7,773 nt of DNA, from the NCBI GenBank assembly GCA_003157445.1, contig PMJN01000261.1:1-7773 (forward strand), written 5' to 3'. Under the pieces are notes generated by a model. That model worked only from the letters and a program-made list of their open reading frames with translations. It searched no databases and was not told the DNA's origin. Position 1 is the stretch's first letter. Every line of letters starts with the position of its first letter. Positions 1 to 4,793 of the stretch are shown here, piece after piece. A program made the position numbers and the translations under genes. The stretch is from Micrococcales bacterium (GTDB lineage: Bacteria; Actinomycetota; Actinomycetes; Actinomycetales; Dermatophilaceae).

Positions 1-1
1 C

Positions 2-715
2 GACGAATTCCTGGACGTCGCAGAGGACACGGGGCTCATCACAGCCATTGGCGCCCAGGTCTTGGATCAGGCCTGCGCCACGATTGCCGAATGTCCCGGC
101 CTGGTCGGCACGATCAGCGTCAACATCTCAGCCGTACAGCTCACGGCGCCCGACTGGCTCAACAGTTTCAAAGAGACGCTCACGCGCCACCAGGTCGACC
201 CCACTCGGATCGTGCTCGAGGTAACTGAAACCGCAGTCCTGAACGTTATCAATTCCACCCGGCGCGCACTCACGTCCCTGCGCGAGCTCGGTGTCGGCAT
301 CCACATAGACGACTTCGGCACCGGGTACTCCTCCATCTCCGTGTTACGGGATCTGCCCGTGACCGGGGTCAAACTGGACCTGCGATTCGTACATGACCTC
401 ACCACTGGGGACAGCCAAGACAACGCCCTAGCCCAGGGCCTGAGCGGGCTGGTCAAAGGTCTGCACCTGACGGGCATCGCCGAAGGAATCGAAACCCAGA
501 CACAAGCCGCGATCCTCCGTGCCCAGGGATGGGAGTGCGGACAGGGTTACTACTTCGGCAGACCCGCCCCAATGCCTGTCACGAGCCGATTCACCGGGGT
601 CAACATCGAGGTTGACGGTGACGACTTTCTTGGCATCGTGAAGCATAAGTCGCCGGACCTAGAACTGCCACGCAGCACCAGGTTCCTTCTGGGCCAACGT
701 CCGAAATTCGCCTAA
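2..715 (+). CDS. EAL-domain cyclic-di-GMP phosphodiesterase, C-terminal part (5' end outside window)
   Basis: The frame is open from the first bases, so only the last 237 residues are visible; a TTG at 62 is internal to the domain and is not taken as the start. The EAL domain family hydrolyses the second messenger c-di-GMP to pGpG. Numbering the visible fragment from its first codon, the conserved residues follow in order: N41 in VNIS, E73 in LEVTE, the D103-D104 pair in DDFGTGYSS (loop 6), K124 in VKLD, E161 in AEGIET, and Q181 in GQGYYFGRP. All metal-binding and catalytic positions visible here are intact, so the domain is probably active. The EAL signature itself and any upstream GGDEF, PAS or membrane part lie off the window. 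The segment KLDLRFV differs from the usual KIDRSFV, but the Lys is kept. About 50 residues follow the domain with no recognised motif. The gene is convergent with the PadR gene. Confidence 0.93.
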   Translation, partial: DEFLDVAEDTGLITAIGAQVLDQACATIAECPGLVGTISVNISAVQLTAPDWLNSFKETLTRHQVDPTRIVLEVTETAVLNVINSTRRALTSLRELGVGIHIDDFGTGYSSISVLRDLPVTGVKLDLRFVHDLTTGDSQDNALAQGLSGLVKGLHLTGIAEGIETQTQAAILRAQGWECGQGYYFGRPAPMPVTSRFTGVNIEVDGDDFLGIVKHKSPDLELPRSTRFLLGQRPKFA

Positions 716-887
716 GTCAGGTCATATCTTGTCGACCTTCCTCCATTCCGATAGTGGAACGGCTCGCGGTCACGGTCAGTGAGTCCATTGGGGGTGTCGG
801 ATACAGCGGCCGACAGGGGGAAGGGCTCGTCTAGGACAGCCGCCTGAGGCACGGATCGCATGGCAGGCGCGGTCCTTCACACAGATC

Positions 888-907
888 TGGAGGTTTGGAC
901 ACCTCCA
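888..907. other. Small hairpin in convergent intergenic region
   Basis: TGGAGGT (888-894) pairs with ACCTCCA (901-907) around a 6-nt loop. It lies 170 nt after the EAL gene stop, with no T-tract. It could aid termination or be incidental. Confidence 0.3.
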
Positions 908-988
908 TCATCAGCGCAGGCCCGTGCCTGCTCATCACCTCACCCAGTGTGTCGGATCCTCAGACGTCTAGGTCAGGGGCTACTCACC

Positions 989-1008
989 GACAGGGCAATG
1001 GCCCTGTC
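989..1008. terminator. Possible bidirectional terminator hairpin
   Basis: GACAGGGC (989-996) pairs perfectly with GCCCTGTC (1001-1008) around the 4-nt loop AATG. This is one of the strongest stem-loops seen in the window and lies between two convergent genes, where a bidirectional terminator is expected. There is no T-run on either side, so the assignment rests on stem strength and position only. Confidence 0.4.
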
Positions 1009-1144
1009 CCGGAACCTGGTCAAACCCATCTCAGGTCTTGCCTTCAGGGCATTGGACCCAAGGCCCGTGCGCGCCCGCGACTCGCTCCGGTCGGTGCGTC
1101 GGGCTCACTACGGGCCGCGAAGGACGCCGCCCGTTCGATGACCA

Positions 1145-1792
1145 CTACGAATCGTCCTCGGTTCCTTGGTCGGTCACCGTGGCCTTCGGCTCGTCGTTGG
1201 CCAGGATGAGGTAGAGCGAGCGGCGCGCCGCCCTGAGCACCGAGCGAGCAGCGTCTTGCTGGCCGGCGCTCCCCGAGCGGGCGAGCTGCCGTGCCGCGCT
1301 GAGAAGTTCTGCCATTGGCTCGCGCAGGTCGATCCGGGTGCCGGACTCCTCCCTCAGTGCGGCGAATGGGTCGCCTAGCTCCTCGGCGTGCTCCAGCACG
1401 TACGCGCGTCCCTCGTCGGTGAGCGTGGCCATCTTGCGGCCGTGATTCCGGGTGACCTCGACCAGTCCCTCGTCCTCGAGCTGGGCGAGCACCGGGTAGA
1501 CGGTGCCGGGGCTGGGGCGCCAGAGCCCTTGGCTTCGTTCGGCGATCTGTTGCATCAACTGGTAACCGTGCATCGGGGCCTCCCCAAGCAGTTGCAGCAT
1601 GGCGGCTCGCACGTCGCCGCGCGGGGCCCGCAGGCCGCGACGGCGGCCGTGCCCGTGCCCCTGCCCCTGGCTCTCCCAACCGGGCCCGCCGTGGTGGCCC
1701 GGCCCCGGGCTGAAGCCGCTGAGGGGTGGGTGGTGGTGGTGAATGCGTCGACGGCCGTCGTCGTTGAACTCAGGGTTCATCGCGTCTCTCAT
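1145..1792 (-). CDS. PadR-family transcriptional regulator with His/Gly-rich N-terminal extension
   Basis: The 215-residue product has a PadR winged-helix domain at about residues 57-135: RGDVRAAMLQLL, then PMHGYQLMQQI (the conserved HGYQ), then WRPSPGTVYPVLAQLEDEGL (recognition helix and start of the wing). A helical tail to about residue 200 fits the C-terminal dimerisation helices of the family. The ATG at 1792 is chosen because AAAGGAA (1797-1803 on the complement) lies at good spacing; the longer open frame to 1996 runs through the operator. The ATG at 1780 is a second possibility. Residues 17-50 are rich in His and Gly (HHHH, GHH, HGHG). Gly-rich leaders are common in actinobacterial PadR proteins, but this many histidines is less usual. 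PadR proteins typically repress themselves and an adjacent transporter or enzyme gene; no intact divergent gene is present here. The ligand is unknown. Confidence 0.9.
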   Translation of the reverse strand: MRDAMNPEFNDDGRRRIHHHHPPLSGFSPGPGHHGGPGWESQGQGHGHGRRRGLRAPRGDVRAAMLQLLGEAPMHGYQLMQQIAERSQGLWRPSPGTVYPVLAQLEDEGLVEVTRNHGRKMATLTDEGRAYVLEHAEELGDPFAALREESGTRIDLREPMAELLSAARQLARSGSAGQQDAARSVLRAARRSLYLILANDEPKATVTDQGTEDDS

Positions 1793-1796
1793 GACG

Positions 1797-1803
1797 TTCC
1801 TTT
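1797..1803 (-). promoter_or_regulatory. Ribosome binding site of the padR-type gene
   Basis: The complement reads AAAGGAA, followed by 4-5 nt and then the ATG at 1792. It decides between 1792 and the longer upstream open frame. Confidence 0.6.
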
Positions 1804-1806
1804 CAT

Positions 1807-1838
1807 CGATACAATCACGATATATCGCTGATGTATCG
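1807..1838. promoter_or_regulatory. Nested palindrome, likely PadR operator
   Basis: The perfect inner palindrome CGATATATCG (1818-1827) and the outer arms CGATACA (1807-1813) and TGTATCG (1832-1838) share exactly the same centre, giving a 32-bp concentric dyad. TATCGCT also repeats directly at 1823-1829 and 1834-1840. AT-rich dyads just upstream of the regulator gene are typical PadR binding sites. The site begins 15 nt before the ATG and overlaps the likely promoter: a weak -35 TTGCGA lies on the complement of 1840-1845, with TATCGT 17 nt further on. It therefore supports autorepression. The binding assignment is inferred from position and symmetry. Confidence 0.65.
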
Positions 1839-2043
1839 CTCGCAAGAGGTTTGGCGGCGCGAGGCTGGATCCGTGTCCGCTGTGTGGGGCGGTCCGCTGT
1901 CGCGGAACGAGATGTCCGGGTGGTTGCTCGCGTGCAGTTGCCGCTCCTGCTGGGACTTGACTCGGAAGCACAAGTGCTACTCGTCAATCGGTTCACCGAT
2001 CGCCGACCTCCTACTCGTCGGGCTGTCAGGTGGATCCGGCCGA

Positions 2044-2516
2044 CTAATCAAGATCCTGCGCAGCGCTGACCAGGTCATGCTCGCCCCGCCCCGACGGACG
2101 GCCTGCGCAGAAAGTCTGCGATGCTGCGTTGCGCGGGTCGCACGTCGCGGCGACTCGATGGAGCCCAAGCCGGTCAAACGCGAACTGCACAAGCTGCACG
2201 CCGATCGCGGTAGGCAGTGCCTGTTCCCCAGTGCCGCGCAACCGCGTAACCGCGTAGGCGATCTCGCGCTGGCGCCAACGCCGGCTACGCATCTGCAGTT
2301 CGCCTTGTCCGAGACACCCACTCTGCCTGTGCTGGCGGCCCATCCATACCTGTCCTGCGGGTCATCCCAGCCGCGATCGTGTCGGTGATGAACCGCTTCG
2401 TGCCCTGGAATTAGGTCCCCAGGGCTGGTATCGGCAGGCTCTTCGGTAGAAGCCCACTCGCAGATTGGCACCCATTCGGCGAACTCAACCGGGCGGAGAT
2501 TGATCGAGTTCTCACC
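2044..2516 (-). pseudogene. Decayed GNAT acetyltransferase (RimJ/RimL type)
   Basis: Pieces of one GNAT domain lie in correct order on the minus strand but in different frames. In one frame, SINLRPVEFAEW and CEWASTEE (about 2439-2510) give the N-terminal strand and helix. YQPWGPNS (2407-2430) is in another frame. FITDTIAA follows near 2375-2395, then DDPQDRY (2346-2366) back in the first frame. The core is REIAYAV, then RGTGEQALP (a worn acetyl-CoA binding loop), then QFAFDRLGLHRVAATCDP and RNAAS (2110-2268), and the tail EHDL before the stop at 2044. Intact relatives read this as a single frame of about 170-190 residues. Several frameshifts are needed, so no functional product is expected. 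An intact GNAT of the same broad class lies at 4005-4568, but the two are not obvious copies. The exact original start is not visible. Confidence 0.75.
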
Positions 2517-2524
2517 CAGGCGGA

Positions 2525-2706
2525 CTATTCGAGGTACTCGGCTTCCTTCACGTACGCCGTCGAGCACCGGACCAAGGCGTAGCCCCGAGTCTCGGCGAAT
2601 TGCCAGGCCAGCCCGCCGGGCCGAGGGGATCCCTTGTGGACGTGGGGTTCACCAAGGCCGGTCCGTTACTCATACCACCAAGCAGTTCATGCATAAGTTC
2701 CTGCAT
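2525..2706 (-). pseudogene. Possible frameshifted coding remnant, unrecognised
   Basis: From an ATG at 2706 the minus strand reads MQELMHELLGGMSNG and on to DPLGPAG at 2611. A single -1 step there moves into a frame reading LAWQFAETRGYALV and then YVKEAEYLE before a stop at 2525-2527. Each half looks protein-like on its own, and the join is clean. The second half loosely resembles the end of small acetyltransferases of the YidJ kind (A-W then R-G then a late Tyr and Glu), but this is too weak to name. It abuts the GNAT remnant. The opposite strand is also partly open here, so shadow coding cannot be excluded. Confidence 0.25.
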
Positions 2707-2767
2707 TCAAACCCATCGCGAGGCCTCAATGCGAGGCCCGCCCACACCCAGACCAGATGTGACAAGC

Positions 2768-2879
2768 ATGGGAAAACCGGACCACGAAGCCAACGCTGAC
2801 TGGCGCGTCGAAACGCCGCTGATTGGACGCCGATGAGCAGATCCCCGTCGTGCCGCCCAAGGACCGCCTATGGGACTGA
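2768..2879 (+). pseudogene. Possible frameshifted small ORF remnant, unrecognised
   Basis: An ATG at 2768 opens MGKPDHEANADWRVETPLI. One base later the frame that follows reads DADEQIPVVPPKDRLWD to a stop at 2877-2879. Joining the two by a single-base shift near 2825 gives a 36-37 residue acidic peptide with normal-looking composition. In the original frame it ends at 2836 after 22 residues. I do not recognise a family, and there is no clear ribosome binding site. It may be the tail of a longer lost gene or coincidence. Confidence 0.2.
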
Positions 2880-3000
2880 GTGTCACGCCGAAAGTCGTGC
2901 GTTGCTACTCCGCGTGGTGACTCGGGCGGCCGCATGGCATGCATGTCTAACATCGCGCTGGCCCTTGCACCAAGAGCGTTCGATCGCCGTGCGTTACGGC
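2880..3000. other. Non-coding segment downstream of the DUF1801 gene
   Basis: I see no supported gene here. The short stem GCCGT (2986-2990) / ACGGC (2996-3000) lies directly after the stop of the minus-strand gene and could be a weak terminator. Confidence 0.4.
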
Positions 3001-3351
3001 CTACAGACCAAGCTCCCGCAGACGGGTCGTGACCAGCTTGTTCACCAAGGCGGGCGCGAGCGGCTGGTCCACCGGAAAGTGCAGCGACCCTTTGGTGCCC
3101 TCGTAACCTGCGAGATCGGCGGCCAGCGCAGGCAAGACTGAGCCGCTGTGCGGCAGGTAACTCAGGTGGTTCTTGAACGCGCCGAACCCGGCGACTGTCT
3201 TGCCCTCGACCTTGAAGGCAGGCAACCCATAGGAGATGCACTCCTCGGCGTCGGGTATCACGTCAAGAACACACTGTCGCAACTGCTGAAGGGTGCTCCG
3301 CTTCGGCTCGCCCACTCCAGCGAGGTAGCTGTCGATGTCGCGTGCTGCCAT
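3001..3351 (-). CDS. DUF1801 (YdhG-like) domain protein
   Basis: The 116-residue product spans the whole DUF1801 fold. It shows DIDSYLAGVGEPKRSTLQQL at the N-terminus, then the family's signature ISYGLPAFKVEGK (residues 39-51), GAFKNHLSYLPHSG (57-70) and KGSLHFP (87-93), and a basic C-terminal helix. The family is small, cytosolic and mostly of unknown function. It has frataxin-like structure, and a Bacillus member has been described as an iron chaperone, so a role in iron handling is possible but not shown here. ATG 3351 is chosen because family members start about 5-8 residues before the D-(hydrophobic)-D-x-Y motif; the longer open frame to 3459 adds a low-quality leader. No Shine-Dalgarno is visible before 3351. 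CACACT lies 6 nt upstream and could be a weak -10 for a leaderless mRNA. Confidence 0.88.
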   Translation of the reverse strand: MAARDIDSYLAGVGEPKRSTLQQLRQCVLDVIPDAEECISYGLPAFKVEGKTVAGFGAFKNHLSYLPHSGSVLPALAADLAGYEGTKGSLHFPVDQPLAPALVNKLVTTRLRELGL

Positions 3352-3644
3352 ATGCCGAGTGTGCCACCGTTGGTATCGAGAATGGGCTCCGTGAAGGAAC
3401 ATGGGACGGTCTGTTTTGCGCCGCGTGGAGCAGTTTGTGACCACTCTTGGCCGACCCACGCCAGCGGCGTCACCCCTGCCTCAACCTGGGCTCAGAGGTT
3501 GCTCCTTCGTTCTTGCGCCTTGTGTCGCAGATAGTCGCTGATGACATGCTTGAGAGGTCGTCTAATACACTGCCAGCCTGCCGCAAGGATGCTCGTCCTG
3601 GATGGGTGAAAGGGCCCGGCTTAGGCCACGGCTAAGGTGGCTCG
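3352..3644. other. Intergenic region without a supported gene
   Basis: The interval lies between the divergent DUF1801 gene and the small membrane-protein remnant. A short minus-strand frame (about 3490-3620) lacks a start codon and ends KHVISDYLRHKAQERRSNL; the plus strand opposite is also open. Neither matches a family I can name. The stretch should hold the promoter of the DUF1801 gene. Confidence 0.4.
3633..3638 (+). promoter_or_regulatory. Leaderless-type -10 box TAAGGT
   Basis: TAAGGT fits TANNNT and ends 6 nt before the ATG at 3645, the spacing expected when transcription starts at the start codon. No good -35 is visible. Confidence 0.45.
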
Positions 3645-3702
3645 ATGAGCGAGACGACGCGATGGTGGCGACCCTCGCTGGCAACCAGGTAAAGAACGAT
3701 GC

Positions 3703-3722
3703 CTGGGTTCGAGGGCACCCAG
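3703..3722. other. Hairpin inside the membrane-protein remnant
   Basis: CTGGGT (3703-3708) pairs with ACCCAG (3717-3722) around an 8-nt loop. It lies in the scrambled middle part of the remnant, and its role is unknown. Confidence 0.3.
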
Positions 3723-3846
3723 TTCTTCTCGACTTATTTGAGGCTGTGTAATGGCGATCTTCTACTTCGTCGTTAACTTCGTCGTCGATGGGCGACCCGT
3801 CACTTCGCCCAAACGCCTTGTTGGATTGGTTGTTGGTGCAATTATG

Positions 3847-3864
3847 GGCCACTAGTCAGTGGCC
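3847..3864 (+). terminator. Strong stem-loop at the frameshift point
   Basis: GGCCACT (3847-3853) pairs perfectly with AGTGGCC (3858-3864) around the 4-nt loop AGTC. It overlaps the stop codon of the 34-residue frame and the point where the protein-like reading changes frame. It could act as a terminator; no T-run follows. Confidence 0.35.
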
Positions 3865-3914
3865 TCGTCGGTGGAGCCCTCATGGTCCGGTGGTTAGGTG
3901 GCACTGAGATGGGT

Positions 3915-3935
3915 GAAGCCCACTAGCGGGGCTTC
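3915..3935 (+). terminator. Possible terminator hairpin after membrane-protein remnant
   Basis: GAAGCCC (3915-3921) pairs with GGGCTTC (3929-3935) around a 7-nt loop. It overlaps the last stop of the remnant and precedes the promoter of the GNAT gene. No T-tract follows, so the call rests on stem and position. Confidence 0.4.
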
Positions 3936-3991
3936 GGTGGTCATCTGCCGGTGGGTTGTCGGAGACGTCCGCCCGCTTTCTTCCGCTGACC

Positions 3992-3997
3992 TAGGCT
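3992..3997 (+). promoter_or_regulatory. Leaderless-type -10 box TAGGCT
   Basis: TAGGCT fits TANNNT and ends 7 nt before ATG 4005, so transcription would start at or next to the A of the start codon. There is no clear -35. This also supports 4005 over the out-of-frame ATG at 3998. Confidence 0.6.
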
Positions 3998-4004
3998 ATG
4001 GACC

Positions 4005-4568
4005 ATGCCTGAGATCCAGTTCCCCGCACCACTCCTCGCCAACGAGACCGTGCTTCTGCGCCCGTGGCGGGAGACGGATGTGCCGGCGATAGCGATGGCG
4101 TTCAGTGATCCGGTTACCCAACAGTTCTCTTGGACTGAGGCCGCGGCCTACACCGAGGATGACGCACGAGACCACTTCGCCAGCCTGGAACCGGCGCGGT
4201 TGCGCGGGGAGGCAGTGCAGTTCGCACTCGTTGAGCAAAGGCGCGAGAACGATGTGCTGGGTTCTGTCTCCCTGTATGACATCAATCTCGAGCAGGGAAG
4301 AGCCGCCACCGGGTACTGGCTTGCCCCGCAGGCGCGCGGACGAGGGGTCATGTCCACTGCCGTGCGGTTGCTAGCCCACTGGGGGGTCAGGGAGTTGGGG
4401 CTGGCTCGCATCGAGCTGACTTGCGGGCCGGACAACGAACCCTCTCAGCGTGTCGCCGCACGCTGTGGCTTCGTCCGTGAAGGCGTCATGCGCTCCCACA
4501 TGTCTTTCAAAGGCGGTCGGCGCGACACTGTGATCTTCAGCCTTCTACCCGACCAGCTCCGCTGGTAG
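4005..4568 (+). CDS. GNAT N-acetyltransferase, RimJ/RimL type
   Basis: The 187-residue product is a complete single GNAT domain, which transfers acetyl from acetyl-CoA to an amino group. Strand 1 reads TVLLRPWRETDVPAI (residues 15-29). FALVEQRRENDVLGSVSLYD (73-92) gives the central strands. The acetyl-CoA binding loop is QARGRGVMSTA (109-119), a good match to Q/R-x-x-G-x-G/A. LARIELTC, then N144, SQRVAARCGFVREG (147-160) form the motif typical of the RimJ/RimL branch. The end GGRRDTVIFSLLPDQLRW is also family-like. RimJ and RimL modify ribosomal proteins, but most actinobacterial members have unknown substrates, including antibiotics and small amines, so the substrate cannot be given. The start is supported by the -10 box just upstream. 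The gene is single and convergent with the SDR gene. Confidence 0.92.
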   Translation: MPEIQFPAPLLANETVLLRPWRETDVPAIAMAFSDPVTQQFSWTEAAAYTEDDARDHFASLEPARLRGEAVQFALVEQRRENDVLGSVSLYDINLEQGRAATGYWLAPQARGRGVMSTAVRLLAHWGVRELGLARIELTCGPDNEPSQRVAARCGFVREGVMRSHMSFKGGRRDTVIFSLLPDQLRW

Positions 4569-4788
4569 GTGGTCCGGTTCGATGTCCCGCTGACCGATCT
4601 GGCTACGCAACGACGAAGAACATGATTGTGCCAGGGTGGCGCAGCCTGCGCGCGTGCCCGAAGACCAGTGACGGGTTCTAGTGGTCGTACACCAATCCGA
4701 GCCCTTCTCACGCCTCCATCTCCGTCATTCGCTTCGCAGGCGCACATCGGAATGCCGTTCGGTCGGTAGCCGCCGCCAGACGGCCCTG
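4569..4788. other. Intergenic region between convergent genes
   Basis: No gene is supported here. GCGCAGCCTGCGC (4639-4651) is a tight inverted repeat with a 1-nt centre, too tight for an RNA loop. A hairpin at 4765-4793 overlaps the SDR stop codon. Confidence 0.5.
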
Positions 4789-4793
4789 CTACC
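4765..4793 (-). terminator. Possible terminator hairpin at the SDR gene end
   Basis: GGTAGC (4765-4770) pairs with GCTACC (4788-4793), and inside it GCCG (4772-4775) pairs with CGGC (4781-4784), with small bulges. It overlaps the SDR stop codon (4789-4791) and there is no T-run, so the call is tentative. Confidence 0.35.

Larger units (their letters stand above)
716..1144. other. Non-coding interval between convergent genes
   Basis: This 429-base stretch separates the EAL gene stop from the PadR gene stop. Short open frames exist on both strands, but none shows a family resemblance, a convincing ribosome binding site or a leaderless-type start. What can be seen are two hairpins: 888-907 (7-bp stem) and 989-1008 (8-bp stem). 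Neither is followed by a T-run, which is common for actinobacterial terminators. I see no gene here. Confidence 0.6.
3645..3926 (+). pseudogene. Frameshifted gene for a small membrane protein
   Basis: The ATG at 3645 begins MSETTRWWRPSLATR and then meets a stop. After a scrambled middle, a second frame (3751-3855) reads MAIFYFVVNFVVDGRPVTS, then PKRLVGLVVGAIMG, before a stop at 3853. A -1 step near 3846 continues the protein smoothly as PLVSGLVGGALMVRW and ends at 3924-3926. Together this looks like one protein of about 85-95 residues with a charged and aromatic start and two hydrophobic helices containing small residues (G-A-I-M-G and G-L-V-G-G). I do not recognise the family. It is most simply a pseudogene with at least two shifts. 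Alternatively the 34-residue piece from 3751, which has GAGG-like spacing (GAGG 7 nt before the ATG), could be translated alone. Confidence 0.45.

Noticed and set aside
860..1209. Two overlapping plus-strand open frames between the EAL and PadR genes
   Set aside because: Their compositions are Arg/Pro/Ser-rich and typical of shadow frames in G+C-rich DNA; there is no start signal and no family likeness, and one runs into the PadR gene.
1044..1679. 211-codon minus-strand frame overlapping the PadR gene
   Set aside because: It overlaps the PadR gene on the same strand in another frame, is extremely Arg/Ala/Pro-rich and shows no motif; the PadR frame is clearly the real one.
1831..2388. 185-codon plus-strand frame starting inside the PadR operator
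   Set aside because: It lies opposite the GNAT remnant, has Cys/Arg-rich random composition, and no ribosome binding site or family likeness.
2415..2582. Plus-strand frame reading DWHPFGELNRAEIDRVL to TAVEH-like end
   Set aside because: It looks protein-like but lies exactly opposite the conserved GNAT N-terminal blocks, so it is probably the antisense shadow of that coding sequence.
2718..2738. Direct repeat GCGAGGCC twice, 5 nt apart
   Set aside because: Only 8 bp and without flanking structure; likely chance in G+C-rich DNA, and not a target-site duplication of any visible element.
3701..3722. GGGTTCGAGGG-like stretch resembling a tRNA T-arm
   Set aside because: The loop between the pairing arms is 8-10 nt rather than 7, and no acceptor, D or anticodon arms can be folded around it.
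4639..4651. Inverted repeat GCGCAGCCTGCGC
   Set aside because: The 1-nt centre cannot form an RNA hairpin loop, and it lies between two convergent gene ends where an operator is not expected.
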